From Streptomyces sp. SCSIO 75703 (lineage in GTDB: Bacteria; Actinomycetota; Actinomycetes; Streptomycetales; Streptomycetaceae), in contig NZ_CP144555.1 in the NCBI RefSeq assembly GCF_036607905.1, positions 310,001 to 374,000 of the forward strand: a DNA stretch of 64,000 bases, given 5' to 3'. The position numbers and the translations under genes are program-made. This document shows, one piece after another, positions 24,662 to 33,962 of the stretch. The notes below the pieces were generated by a model, which worked only from the letters and a program-made list of their open reading frames with translations, had not been told where the DNA came from and ran no database searches. Position 1 is the stretch's first letter, and the number at the start of each line of letters is the position of its first letter.

Positions 24662-25678
24662 ATGCCGCCCACGATCACCAGCATCACGCCCACGCAGGGG
24701 CCCACCACCGGAGGCACCCCCGTCACCCTGACCGGCACCGGGATGACGGGGTCCACCGGCGTACGGTTCGGCAGCACCAACGCGACCTCCTTCACCGTCA
24801 ACTCGGCCACCCAGATCACCGCCGTGAGCCCGCCCCGCGCCGCGGGCGCGGCAGCGGTGACGGTCATCCACCCCACCGGCAACAGCAACTCGGTCACCTT
24901 CACCTACGTCGTGGCACAGGTGCCGGTGGTCACGGGGGTGACGCCCGCCGGCGGGCCGACGGCGGGGGGCACCGGCGTCACCCTGACCGGCACCGGGTTC
25001 ACCGGTGCCACGGCGGTCTCCTTCGGCGGAGTACCGGCGACGTCGTACCTGGTCGGCTCCGCCACCCAGATCACCGCCGTGACACCCGCCGGCACCGCCG
25101 GGGCCGCCGTGGTGAGCGTCACGACGCCGGGCGGCACCAGCGCCCCCGACACCTACTTCTTCTACGCCGCGCCCCCCGTGCTCACCGCCGTCGCCCCGGC
25201 CCAGGGCCCGACGGCGGGCGGCACGGTGGTCACCCTGACCGGGAGCGACCTGCTCAACGCCACCGCCGTCCGGTTCGGCTCCACCGACGCCGCCTCCTTC
25301 ACCGTGGTGTCGGCGACCCGGATCACCGCCACCTCCCCACCGGGCACGGGCAGTCCGCCGGTCACGGTCGTCACCCCGGGCGGCACGAGCAACCCGGTCG
25401 CCTTCGCCTACGTCGCCGCGCCCACCCTGACGGCGCTCGTACCCGCCTCCGGTCCGACGGCCGGGGGGACGGTGGTCACCCTCACCGGCACCCACCTGGC
25501 CACCACCTCGGCCGTCACCTTCGGCGGAACGCCCGTCTCCTTCACCGTCGTGTCCGACACGCAGCTCACCGCGGTCGCCCCCGCGGGTCCCGCCGGACCG
25601 GTCACGGTGGCCGTCACCACCGCGGGCGGCACGGGCACCGGGCCGGCCTACACCCGGGTCGCGGCTCCCGGCATCTGA
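24662..25678 (+). CDS. Protein of four IPT/TIG domains, no signal peptide
   Basis: 338 residues forming four IPT/TIG repeats with the recurring core GPTAGGTVVTLTG and inter-domain FTYV/FFYA/FAYV strands. The ATG at 24662 follows AGGAG. Like its neighbour it begins directly in the first repeat (PPTITSITPTQGPTTGG) and lacks an export signal. It ends YTRVAAPGI. Having its own ribosome site and an upstream terminator, it is probably a separate transcript. Amplification of TIG units by duplication is likely because repeats 2-4 are very similar at DNA level. Confidence 0.85.
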   Translation: MPPTITSITPTQGPTTGGTPVTLTGTGMTGSTGVRFGSTNATSFTVNSATQITAVSPPRAAGAAAVTVIHPTGNSNSVTFTYVVAQVPVVTGVTPAGGPTAGGTGVTLTGTGFTGATAVSFGGVPATSYLVGSATQITAVTPAGTAGAAVVSVTTPGGTSAPDTYFFYAAPPVLTAVAPAQGPTAGGTVVTLTGSDLLNATAVRFGSTDAASFTVVSATRITATSPPGTGSPPVTVVTPGGTSNPVAFAYVAAPTLTALVPASGPTAGGTVVTLTGTHLATTSAVTFGGTPVSFTVVSDTQLTAVAPAGPAGPVTVAVTTAGGTGTGPAYTRVAAPGI

Positions 25679-25877
25679 CCCCGCCGACGACGCGCGCACC
25701 GCCCGTACGGCACCCGTAGGGCACTCCCACTCGGTCGGCCGACGGCCTTTCGGGCCGCTGATCCAGGCAGGTTACTTCTGGGCGCAGCGTCCCTGGAGGG
25801 GCCGGGGACCCGGCCTAGCGTGAAGCTCCACGGCGCCCGCGCCCCGCGGGCCCGGTGAGAGACAAGGAGCCGAACAG

Positions 25878-26393
25878 ATGAACATCACACCCCGCAGGGC
25901 GAGATGGGCCGTCGCCGCCGCACTGGCCGCCGCACTGGGACTGGCCTCGCCCGCCTGGGCCGTGGCGTCGAGCACCACGGTGACGGCCACTCCCCCGTCC
26001 GCCGAGGTGAACACCCCGGTCCAGCTCCAGGCCACCGTCGACTGCCCCGCCGACCCCACCGGCGGCCTCGGCGTCACGTTCTTCGACGGCGGCGACCTGC
26101 TGGACACCGTGCCGGTGAACGCCAACGGCCAGGCCGCCTACACGGCCACCTTCACCACGACCGGCTCCCATACCATCACCGCCGCCTACAACGGCAACAC
26201 CGACTGCGACGCCTCCAACGACACCACCACCGTCCAGGTCACGGCGGCTCCCACCCCGCCCGCGCCCCCGACCCCGTCGCCCGGCCTCTGCTTCCTGGTC
26301 TGCGGCGGATTCATCAACGTCGGCGACATCACCACCAACGTCAACACGTCCACCCACACCTACTCCCTCCAGAACGGCTGGCACCGGCGTTGA
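25878..26393 (+). CDS. Secreted protein with bacterial Ig-like domain
   Basis: 171 residues. A signal peptide (RRARWAVAAALAAALGLAS, cut near AWA-VAS) precedes one Ig-like repeat of the Big_3 type (about 33-122) containing TTTGSHTITAAYNGNTDCDA. A Pro-rich spacer follows, then a short Cys-containing tail (LCFLVCGGFINVGDITT). The ATG follows AAGGAG. It lies downstream of the two TIG proteins and may share a cell-surface role, but this is inference. Confidence 0.75.
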   Translation: MNITPRRARWAVAAALAAALGLASPAWAVASSTTVTATPPSAEVNTPVQLQATVDCPADPTGGLGVTFFDGGDLLDTVPVNANGQAAYTATFTTTGSHTITAAYNGNTDCDASNDTTTVQVTAAPTPPAPPTPSPGLCFLVCGGFINVGDITTNVNTSTHTYSLQNGWHRR

Positions 26394-26680
26394 TCTCCTG
26401 AGCCCGCGTTCCGGCGAGGGCGGCGGCACGCGCGGCCTCGCGAGGACGGGTGAGGGCGGGGCCGTCCTCGACGAGGCCCGCTGCCGACGTACGCCCAGGT
26501 CGGCCAGAGGCCGCGAGGCAGGCAAACCGCGGAAGACAGCCCCGCCGGCCGTGTCCGACATGCACCAGGCAGCGGCTTCCGGCGCTGCGGTGACGCGCAG
26601 CCCGCGCCCGGAGCCGCGTTTTGCCCGGGCGCCGGTGGTGACTCGAGTGGAGGACATCCCCGTGCAACGAGGTGAGAACC

Positions 26681-27073
26681 ATGCTGGTGCTGGGTCTCCT
26701 GCTCATGGCGTGCGCCGCCGCCTTCGCAGGCCTGCTGATCGCGTACAACCTGTCCGGGGGTCCGGACTACACCGTGACCCTGCTCGGAAGCGATCCGTTC
26801 ACGATCAACACGCTCGGAGCGTTTCTCGGCGGTATCGCCCTGACGCTGATCTTCGGCCTGGGCATGTGGATGCTCCTCGCCGGAATGGCGATGGCGCGTC
26901 ACCGCAGCAAGCGGAACCGCCGGCACCGTGAGACCGCGCGGCAGGCCACGGCGGAGCGGGACGCGATGGCCGACCGCCTCGACGAACGGGGCGGGAGCAC
27001 CGCGGGCGAACCGGCCGGGCACCGCCGGCCCGCCGTCCACCGGCCGCAGTGGCTGCGCCCGCACGGGCACTGA
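26681..27073 (+). CDS. Small membrane protein with two helices and basic tail
   Basis: 130 residues from the ATG at 26681, chosen because GAGGTGAG lies just upstream; a GTG three codons earlier is possible. Two hydrophobic helices (about 1-22 and 42-70) flank a short outer loop, followed by a basic cytosolic tail with helical HRETARQATAERDAMADRL. It resembles LapA-type small membrane proteins in layout but no family is assigned. Confidence 0.6.
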   Translation: MLVLGLLLMACAAAFAGLLIAYNLSGGPDYTVTLLGSDPFTINTLGAFLGGIALTLIFGLGMWMLLAGMAMARHRSKRNRRHRETARQATAERDAMADRLDERGGSTAGEPAGHRRPAVHRPQWLRPHGH

Positions 27074-27190
27074 CCGGGCGGCGGCAGCGGCCCGGGGCGC
27101 GGGCGGCTGACACCGTGCCCGCGCCCGGCCGGGCCCACCGCCCCACGGTTCCCGTAGTACGGGCCGCCGCTCCCCCGGCGGGCCGGCGGG

Positions 27191-27226
27191 CGCCGCCCCC
27201 GCGACCTCCCGACCGCGGGGGCGGCG
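27191..27226. terminator. Hairpin with 13-bp stem
   Basis: CGCCGCCCCCGCG and CGCGGGGGCGGCG flank a 10-nt loop, 117 bp after the small membrane protein. The rest of the interval to 27492 shows no further gene. Confidence 0.6.
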
Positions 27227-27492
27227 CGCGGTAACTCTCCGGCGACCACGCCCGACGTTTCGTCGGTGGGCTCCGGCAGGGGCAGGGGGACCACCTTCTC
27301 GCCGGTCTCCTGGTGGACGGCGTGCGGGGCCTTCGGTCCGTCGGGGGGACCGGCGGACGAACAGGCGAATACCCTGTTCAGCGGGGCGCCGGGGTGGGGT
27401 TATCCCCCTGGGGCGGAGGGGGTCCGGCCCCCCGCGCGGTCTCCGGCTGACAGGCTGGTGACGCGGGGCCCGCCCTCGCCAGACTCTTCCGC

Positions 27493-28569
27493 ATGACGCT
27501 CTCCCCCGACGCCACGGTCACGACCACCCCGGCCGCCGTGCGCCCCAGCAGATCCCGCCCGGACGCCGGCAGCGACTTCGCCCGGCTGTCGCGGCGCGTC
27601 ACCGAGGCGGGTCTCCTGCGCCGGCGCCCCGGGTACTACGCGGTGCGCCTCGGTCTGGTGACCGGCCTGACGGCGGCGGGCTGGGCGGCCTTCGCCGTCC
27701 TCGGCGACTCCTGGTGGCAGGTGGCGATCGCCGCGTTCATGGCCCTGATGTCCGGCCAGGTCGCCCTCGTGGCCCACGACCTGGCGCACCGCCAGGTGTT
27801 CCGCACCCGCCGCGCGAGCGCGTTCTGGGGACGGCTCTTCGGCAACCTCGGCATCGGCATGAGCTACGGCTGGTGGATGAACAAGCACACCCGCCACCAC
27901 GCCAACCCCAACCACGAGGAACTCGACCCCGACGTCGCCCCGGACATCCTGGTGTGGTCCACCGACCAGGCCCGCGCCAGCACGGGCGTGGCCCGGTTCG
28001 TCGGCCGCCACCAGGCGTTCCTGTTCTTCCCGCTGCTGACACTGGAGGGCTTCAACCTGCACGTGGCGAGCGTGCGGGCGCTGCGCTCGCCGACGCTGAG
28101 GCACCGCCTGCTGGAGGGCGCCCTGCTCTTCCTGCACCTGGCGGTCTACGTGTCCGCGCTCTTCCTGGTGCTCTCCCCCGGCAAGGCCGTGGCGTTCCTC
28201 GCCGTGCACCAGTGCCTGTTCGGCGTGTACCTCGGCTGCACGTTCGCCCCGAACCACAAGGGCATGCCCACCCTCACCGGCGACGACCGCCCGGACTTCC
28301 TGCGCCGCCAGGTGCTCACCTCCCGCAACGTGCGGGGCGGCCCGCTCACCGACGTCCTGCTCGGCGGGCTCAACTACCAGATCGAGCACCACCTGTTCCC
28401 GAGCATGCCCACCCCTCACCTGCGGCGGGCCCAGGTCCTCGTCCGCGCGTACTGCGCGGAGACCGGCGTGCCCTACCACGAGACGGGCCTGATCCGGTCC
28501 TACCGCGAGGCCCTCACCCACCTGCACCGCGTGGGCGAGCCCCTCAGGAGCCGGCGCGGGGCGGCGTGA
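27493..28569 (+). CDS. Membrane fatty-acid desaturase
   Basis: 358 residues with the three His boxes of membrane di-iron desaturases: HDLAH (near 95), HTRHH (near 137) and QIEHH (near 296). Four membrane helices surround them. The spacing fits the front-end/acyl-lipid desaturase group used for membrane fluidity. The first 50 residues are polar. No clear ribosome site precedes ATG 27493. Electron donor genes are not adjacent. Confidence 0.88.
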   Translation: MTLSPDATVTTTPAAVRPSRSRPDAGSDFARLSRRVTEAGLLRRRPGYYAVRLGLVTGLTAAGWAAFAVLGDSWWQVAIAAFMALMSGQVALVAHDLAHRQVFRTRRASAFWGRLFGNLGIGMSYGWWMNKHTRHHANPNHEELDPDVAPDILVWSTDQARASTGVARFVGRHQAFLFFPLLTLEGFNLHVASVRALRSPTLRHRLLEGALLFLHLAVYVSALFLVLSPGKAVAFLAVHQCLFGVYLGCTFAPNHKGMPTLTGDDRPDFLRRQVLTSRNVRGGPLTDVLLGGLNYQIEHHLFPSMPTPHLRRAQVLVRAYCAETGVPYHETGLIRSYREALTHLHRVGEPLRSRRGAA

Positions 28570-28711
28570 CGGCGGGACACGCGCCGGAGCCGGCCGCCCC
28601 GGGCCCCGGCGGAGACCGGGTTCCGGCGGCCGGTGCGTGCGTGCCCCCGGCGGGCGGGGCACGCTCCGGCCGCGGACACCCCTCGCGGCACCGTGCGCGG
28701 TACGCCGTTCC

Positions 28712-29062
28712 TCAGCCCTTCTTCACGACGCCGGACTTGAGCTGCATCGCTCCGAAGCCCTCGACCCGGCAGTCGATGTCGTGGCCGTCGACGGCGTCGA
28801 TCAGCCGGATGTTGCGCACCTTGGTACCCGCCTTGATGCCCGACGGGCTGCCCTTCACCTTGAGCGTCTTGACGACGACCACGGTGTCGCCGTCCCGCAG
28901 TACGTTGCCGACGGCGTCCTTCACGACGCGCTCCGCGGTGCCCGCGTCCTCCGTGGCGCTCTCCGGGTTCCACTCGTGTGCGCATTCCGGGCACACCGCA
29001 AGGGAATTCATCTCGTAGGTGTACTCACAGGCACACTCGGGACAGGGGGGAAGGTTCTCCAT
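28712..29062 (-). CDS. YjdM/PhnA-like zinc-ribbon protein
   Basis: 116 residues from the ATG at 29062, normal for the YjdM (formerly PhnA) family. An N-terminal zinc ribbon CPECACEYTYEMNSLAVCPEC is followed by a small beta domain (DGDTVVVVKTLKVKG, MQLKSGVVKKG). Despite the older name, a role in alkylphosphonate use is not established for the family. Convergent with the desaturase gene. Confidence 0.85.
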   Translation of the reverse strand: MENLPPCPECACEYTYEMNSLAVCPECAHEWNPESATEDAGTAERVVKDAVGNVLRDGDTVVVVKTLKVKGSPSGIKAGTKVRNIRLIDAVDGHDIDCRVEGFGAMQLKSGVVKKG

Positions 29063-29284
29063 CACGTCGTGAGCGTATCCAGACACCGGTGCGGTCGGCG
29101 AACCCGCGAGCGCTGACCTTCCCGCAGGTCACCACCGCCGGGCTCCCGCCGGGCCCGCCGCGCGCCGCCGGGCCGTCCCCGGGTTGGGCCGGGGCCGGGC
29201 GGGTGTCATGATGCTGGCGACCGACCTGTCCGACAACCGAGGTCCGGCCGCGCCCCGTTGCCACGCCGGAGGCGGGAGGACCGC

Positions 29285-32215
29285 TTGTACGTCCGGCTGC
29301 TGGGGCCGCTGGAAGTCCTTTCCGGCGACGGCACCCCGATCGAACTGAGCACGCCCCGGCTCCGGTCCCTCCTGGCGCTGCTCGCGCTCACACCGGGGCG
29401 TGGCGTCCCCGCGGACGTCCTGGCCGACCGGCTGTGGGGCGGTGAGGCGCCGCCCACGGCTCGCGCGAGCGTCCGTACGTATGTGATGCGCCTGCGCAAG
29501 GCGCTGCCCCCGGGCAGTGTGCGCACCGGCCCGGAGGGGTACCGGCTGCTGCTGGACGACACCGGCACCGACGTCGGCAGGCTGCGGGAGCTGCTCCGCC
29601 GGGCGCGGGCCCTCGACGGTACGGACCCGGACGGCGCGACCGGTCTGCTGGACGAGGCGGTCGGGCTGCGGCGCGGCACACCGCTGTCCGGTCTGGAGGA
29701 CCTGCCCGCCCTCGCCGGGCCGCGGGCCGGCCTGGAGGACCTGCTGCTGACCGCCGCCGAGGAACGCTTCCGGCTCTTGCTGGACCGCGGGCGGCACGCC
29801 GAGGCCGTCGGCGAGATCGCCGAGGCCGCCCGCGCGCATCCGCTCAGGGAGCACCTGGCGGGGCAGTTGATGCTCGCGCTGCACCGCTGCGGCCGCACGG
29901 CCGAGGCGCTCGACGCGTACCGGTCGCTGCGGGACACACTGGTCGAGGAGCTGGGCGTCGAGCCCGGCGGCCCGCTTCGGCACCTGCACCGGGCGATCCT
30001 GCGGGGCTCCCCGGAGGCCGCCGCGCCCGCCCCGCCGCAGGCCGCCGCGTCGCCCGACGCCGGTGTGCCCACCGCGCCGACCACGCCGGCCACGCCGCCC
30101 GGGACGCCGGCGCGCAGCCCCTCGTTCCCCGCCGCCCACAGCACCTTCGTCGGCCGCCGGGACGAAGTGGCCACGCTGCTCGACTGCCTGCGGGACGTCG
30201 ACGTGGGCCCCGCGCGCTGTCTGATCGACGGCCCCGGGGGCGTCGGCAAGTCCAGCCTGACGGTGCGGGCCGCGTCGGCCGCCGCGGACCGGTTCCCGGA
30301 CGGGCTCCTCTACGTCGATCTGTGCGGCGCCGATCCGCGCCGCCCGCCGCTGGACACGGTCGACGCGCTGCGCGCGCTCCTGGCCGACCTCGGCGTCGCC
30401 CACGAGCTGCTGCCGGCCGACGCCGCCGCCGCGGTACCGCTCTACCGGCGGCGGCTGCGCGGCCGGCGGATCCTGGTCGTGCTGGACAACGCGTTGACCG
30501 CGGAGCAGGCGGCCCCGCTGCTGCCCGACGCGCCGGGTTCGGCCGCGATCGTGACCAGCCGTGCCCCGCTGCTGGGGGTGGACGGAGCCCGCCACCTGCA
30601 CCTGGACGTGCTGGCCCCGGAGGAGGCCGTCGCCCTGGTCCGCACGGTCTGTGTGGGCGCGCCCGAGCCGGCGGCCCCCGGTGAGTGGGAGGAGCTGGTC
30701 CGGCTGTGCGGGCACCTGCCGCTGGCCCTGCGCATCATCGCCACCCGGATGGCGGCCCGGCCGGACTGGGCGCTGCGGGACTGGATCGCCGCGCTGCGGG
30801 ACGAGCGCGGGCGCATGGACGAACTGGCCGTCGCCGACCTCGACCTGCGGGCCGGTCTGATGGCCGGCATCGAGCAGCTCGCGCGCAGCGGGAGCACGGC
30901 GGACCGGGACGCGGCGCGATGGTTCCCCTACCTCGGGATCTCGGCCGCCGCCGGCTACGGGCCGGAGTCCCTGGCCGCGCTCACCGGGGCGGCGGAGGAC
31001 CGGGCGGCGGCGGCCCTGGAGCGGCTGGTGGACGCGCAGTTGGTGACGAGTCCGCGGCGCGGCGCGTACACCCTGCACGATCTGCTGCGGGCCGCCGCGG
31101 TGTGGCAGGCGGCCCGGTTGCCCGAGCCGGTGCAGCGGGCGGCGCTGGTGCGGCTGGCCTGCTGGTATCTGGGCACCCTGCACGGCGTCAACCGGGTCCT
31201 GGTCGAGGAGGGCGAGTACGAGGAGTTCCACCGGCGGACCGCCGCGCGGTTCGCCGCGGGCATGACGTTCTCGGGTACGCGGGAGGCGCTGGCGTGGGCG
31301 GAGCGCAGTCTCGGCGACGTGATCGCGCTGGCCGAGCAGCTCGCCGCGCCGGAGTACGACGACGGCGAGGGGCTGCCGGACACCGCGAACGGCCGCGCCG
31401 CGCTCTCCACCTTCGCCGTGGAGTCCTGCCGGGCGCTGGAGCGTTACCTCACCGTCTCGCACAACTGGCGTGCTCAGGAGCGCCTGTTGGGCACCGCACA
31501 GCGGGTCGGTGAGCGGCTGGACGACGGCTACGCCCGCGCGGTGGTCTGCGCCCAGCTCGGCAAGGTGGCGGGCCAGCGCGGAGAGTGGGAGACGGCGGTC
31601 GCCCGGCTCCGCGAGGGGCAGCGGCTCTTCCTGACGGTGGGGGCGGTCACGGAGTCCCTGGTCCCGCAGGCGAACCTGGCGCCGTGTCTGGTGTCCCTGG
31701 GCCGGATCACCGAGGCGATCGAGGTGTCCGAGGCGGTCATCGCCGCCCGCCGCGACCGTGGGCCGAGCGGCTCGCTCTGCTCGCTGCTCAACAACCTGGG
31801 CCACTGCTACCTGCACATCGGCGATTTCGCGGCCGCCGAGCGGGCCCTGACCTCGGCCGTGGAGTCGTTGTCCGCCATGGAGGCCAAGACCGTCTCGGGC
31901 GGTGCGTCGACGGCCTACTACCGGCTGTCGGCACTCGCCGGGCTGGCGGAACTCGGCCTGGCCACCGGCGACTTCGAGGCCACGGTGCGGTGGGCCGAGC
32001 AGGGCCTGGAGCACGCGGCCGAGGCGTCGGTCAACGTGCTGGAGGTCGCCCGGCTGCATTCGATGCTCGGGGACGCGCTGCACGGGCTGGGCCGGGACGC
32101 GCCGGGCCGGGCGGCGAAGGAACGGTCACGGGAGCTGATGGAGAGCCTCAACTCCCGTGAGCGCGTGGACCTGGAGGTCGACAGCAGGGCCGGGGGCGAG
32201 GCGGTGTCCGACTGA
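29285..32215 (+). CDS. AfsR/SARP family regulator (SARP-BTAD-NB-ARC-TPR)
   Basis: About 976 residues. Residues 1-95 form an OmpR-like DNA-binding domain (VRLLGPLEVLSGDGTPIELS), then a BTAD helical region to about 240. A low-complexity Ala/Pro stretch precedes an NB-ARC ATPase (Walker A GPGGVGKSSL near 315; LVVLDNA as Walker B) and a TPR-like C-terminus. This is the AfsR architecture, and such proteins activate secondary metabolism or morphological genes. TTG 29285 is chosen since GGGAGGA precedes it, but it is not certain. No biosynthetic cluster is in the window. Confidence 0.9.
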   Translation: MYVRLLGPLEVLSGDGTPIELSTPRLRSLLALLALTPGRGVPADVLADRLWGGEAPPTARASVRTYVMRLRKALPPGSVRTGPEGYRLLLDDTGTDVGRLRELLRRARALDGTDPDGATGLLDEAVGLRRGTPLSGLEDLPALAGPRAGLEDLLLTAAEERFRLLLDRGRHAEAVGEIAEAARAHPLREHLAGQLMLALHRCGRTAEALDAYRSLRDTLVEELGVEPGGPLRHLHRAILRGSPEAAAPAPPQAAASPDAGVPTAPTTPATPPGTPARSPSFPAAHSTFVGRRDEVATLLDCLRDVDVGPARCLIDGPGGVGKSSLTVRAASAAADRFPDGLLYVDLCGADPRRPPLDTVDALRALLADLGVAHELLPADAAAAVPLYRRRLRGRRILVVLDNALTAEQAAPLLPDAPGSAAIVTSRAPLLGVDGARHLHLDVLAPEEAVALVRTVCVGAPEPAAPGEWEELVRLCGHLPLALRIIATRMAARPDWALRDWIAALRDERGRMDELAVADLDLRAGLMAGIEQLARSGSTADRDAARWFPYLGISAAAGYGPESLAALTGAAEDRAAAALERLVDAQLVTSPRRGAYTLHDLLRAAAVWQAARLPEPVQRAALVRLACWYLGTLHGVNRVLVEEGEYEEFHRRTAARFAAGMTFSGTREALAWAERSLGDVIALAEQLAAPEYDDGEGLPDTANGRAALSTFAVESCRALERYLTVSHNWRAQERLLGTAQRVGERLDDGYARAVVCAQLGKVAGQRGEWETAVARLREGQRLFLTVGAVTESLVPQANLAPCLVSLGRITEAIEVSEAVIAARRDRGPSGSLCSLLNNLGHCYLHIGDFAAAERALTSAVESLSAMEAKTVSGGASTAYYRLSALAGLAELGLATGDFEATVRWAEQGLEHAAEASVNVLEVARLHSMLGDALHGLGRDAPGRAAKERSRELMESLNSRERVDLEVDSRAGGEAVSD

Positions 32216-32244
32216 CGGCGGTCTGCCCCGCCGACGGCGGCTGC

Positions 32245-32280
32245 CCCCGCCGGTGGCGGCCGAGGCCGCCGCCGGCGGGG
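32245..32280. terminator. Bidirectional terminator between SARP and secreted protein genes
   Basis: A 17-bp stem (CCCCGCCGGTGGCGGCC with its inverted copy, one G-T pair) around a 2-nt gap, 29 bp after the SARP stop and 22 bp before the convergent stop. Confidence 0.75.
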
Positions 32281-32301
32281 AGGAAGCCGGCGGCGCCGCG
32301 C

Positions 32302-32748
32302 TCACGCCTTCCCGTCGTAGAGGGCCGTGCAGCCGTACTTGACGCCCTTCTTCACCACGCAGCCGCGGAAGCGGATCTTCGTTCCCTCGGGCAGGTTCCT
32401 CGTCTTGCGCACCTCGACGGGCGCGGTCCTGCCGGAGGTGGAGACGTTGATCCCCTCGCCCGTCGACAGGACGATGGCCTCGCCCTGGATGGCGTACCCG
32501 TCGGACCGCGAGTCCCTGACGTACAGGGAGTCGCCGAGGGAGTTCACGCCCCAGTCCCCCGGGTCGGCGTTCCACGTGACCGTACCGGCCTTCTTCCCGT
32601 CGATCTTGACGTGCACGTACCCGCTGAGCTTGTTCTTGTGCTGCTGGTAGTCACCGGTGACGGACAGGGCCTGGGCCGGAGTGGCGGTCACGACGGCCAG
32701 CGCGGCGGCAGCGGCGGCCGTGGCGGCGGCATACGTACGGAGCTTCAT
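32302..32748 (-). CDS. Small secreted protein of unknown function
   Basis: 148 residues from the ATG at 32748. A signal peptide (LRTYAAATAAAAAALAVV, cut after TPAQA) leads to a mature domain of about 120 residues rich in beta strands and Lys, with two Cys near the C-terminus (RGCVVKKGVKYGCTALY) likely forming a disulfide. No family recognised. It is followed on the same strand by none and preceded by a second secreted gene 58 bp upstream, possibly an operon. Confidence 0.7.
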   Translation of the reverse strand: MKLRTYAAATAAAAAALAVVTATPAQALSVTGDYQQHKNKLSGYVHVKIDGKKAGTVTWNADPGDWGVNSLGDSLYVRDSRSDGYAIQGEAIVLSTGEGINVSTSGRTAPVEVRKTRNLPEGTKIRFRGCVVKKGVKYGCTALYDGKA

Positions 32749-32806
32749 GTTCACCTTGTGTCCGAGTGTGTGGGAGGAGCGGCGCGAGGGGGCCCGGCGG
32801 GCCGGC

Positions 32807-33106
32807 TCAGTGGTAGCGCTGGAGGTGGTGGGTGAAGGCGCCCGCGGACTGGCAGCGCAGGACCCACGGCGTGGACAGTTCGAGCGAGGCCTTCTCGCCC
32901 TTGCAGCCGAGCGACGTCCGGTAGGTGGCGATGGTGCGCCACGACGCCGTGATCCCCGCCTCGGACGCGGGCGCCGCGGAGACCGCGCTCCGGTGCGCGG
33001 CCGGGGCCGCGGCCTGCGCCGTGGCGGGCGCGGCCAGTACGGCGACGGAAGCGGCGGCCAGCAGGCCACCGGCCAGACGCGTGCGGATCTTCTCGGGCCG
33101 GCTCAT
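32807..33106 (-). CDS. Very small secreted protein
   Basis: 99 residues from the ATG at 33106. A signal peptide (TRLAGGLLAAASVAVLAAP, cut near AQA-AAP) is followed by a mature peptide of about 66 residues with two Cys (SLGCKGEKASLELSTPWVLRC) and a His-rich end. No family recognised. Its promoter region contains phased heptamer repeats (33228-33277) of a type bound by SARP regulators, and a SARP gene lies 600 bp away. Confidence 0.65.
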   Translation of the reverse strand: MSRPEKIRTRLAGGLLAAASVAVLAAPATAQAAAPAAHRSAVSAAPASEAGITASWRTIATYRTSLGCKGEKASLELSTPWVLRCQSAGAFTHHLQRYH

Positions 33107-33227
33107 GGGAATCCCTTCGTCGGTCGTCGCGGGGTCGCCGGAGCGTCCGAGGAGGCCGCCCCCGTACGGCCCCTCGCCGGCTTCCCCGCCACAGCGGATG
33201 CCGTGGTGTCCCACTGTGCCGACGCGG

Positions 33228-33277
33228 CGTGGCAACGGCGTGGCATCCGCGTGGCACCGCGCCCCGCCGCCGTGGCA
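33228..33277. promoter_or_regulatory. Phased CGTGGCA direct repeats, SARP-box-like
   Basis: CGTGGCA occurs at 33228, 33239, 33250 and 33271, that is at spacings of 11, 11 and 21 bp. Heptamers separated by 4 bp (11-bp period) are the known layout of SARP binding sites. The block lies between the divergent starts at 33106 and 33338. Confidence 0.5.
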
Positions 33278-33337
33278 CCGGGCCCCCGGTTCTGCGAAGA
33301 GGCCGCGCCCTCGACCCGGTCCTGATGGAATCCGTGC

Positions 33338-33907
33338 ATGAGCGAACCGACCATCACCTTCGAGGATCACGTCCGCTGGGAGCAGTGGCTGGAAGAGCAC
33401 CACGAGAGCGCGGCCGGGGTGTGGGTGCGCATCCCGAAGAAGGCCACCGGCCTCCCGGGCCTCACGTACACCGAGGCCCTGGAGGTCGCCCTCTGTTTCG
33501 GGTGGATCGACAGTCGGCGCGACAAGGTCGACGACCTGTACTGGCGGCAGCGCTTCACACCGCGGTCGAAGAAGAGCCCCTGGTCACAGGCGAACCGGGA
33601 GCGGGCCGAACGGCTGGCCGCGCAGGGCCGGGTCCGGCCGGCGGGGCAACGCGAGATCGAGGCCGCCAAAGCCGACGGACGGTGGGAGGCGGCCTACGCC
33701 TCGCAGAGCAGGATGGCCGTCCCGGACGACCTGCGGGAGGCCCTCCTGCGAGTCCCCGAGGCGGCGGCATTCTTCGCCACCCTGAACAGCAAGAACCGGT
33801 ACGCGATCCTGTACCGCGTACAGAGCGCCAAGAGGCCCGAGACACGTGCCCGGCGGATCGAGAAGTTCGTCACCATGATGGCGAACCACGAGGTGCTCCA
33901 TCCATGA
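33338..33907 (+). CDS. YdeI/OmpD-associated family protein
   Basis: 189 residues of the YdeI/OmdA family. Landmarks are FEDHVRWEQWLEEHHESAAGVWVRI at the start (quoted in part: WVRIPKKATGLPGLTYTEAL), CFGWIDSRRDKVD, RFTPRSKKSPWSQANRERAE and the C-terminal KRPETRARRIEKFVTMM. Such proteins are widespread cytosolic proteins linked in enterobacteria to protection against peptides; the biochemical role is unknown. It is a single gene, convergent with the small propeptide-like gene. Confidence 0.85.
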   Translation: MSEPTITFEDHVRWEQWLEEHHESAAGVWVRIPKKATGLPGLTYTEALEVALCFGWIDSRRDKVDDLYWRQRFTPRSKKSPWSQANRERAERLAAQGRVRPAGQREIEAAKADGRWEAAYASQSRMAVPDDLREALLRVPEAAAFFATLNSKNRYAILYRVQSAKRPETRARRIEKFVTMMANHEVLHP

Positions 33908-33962
33908 CGCACGCCTACGGTCACGTGGTCACCCAGGCAACGGGACGACCCGAAGGCGGCCG

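Noticed and set aside
29129..32083. 984-codon minus-strand open frame
   Set aside because: Antisense of the SARP regulator; low-complexity Arg/Gly/Gln composition and no ribosome site.
29285..32215. Secondary-metabolite gene cluster controlled by the SARP gene
   Set aside because: No synthase, cyclase or tailoring genes lie within the window; the neighbours are small secreted proteins and a protease.
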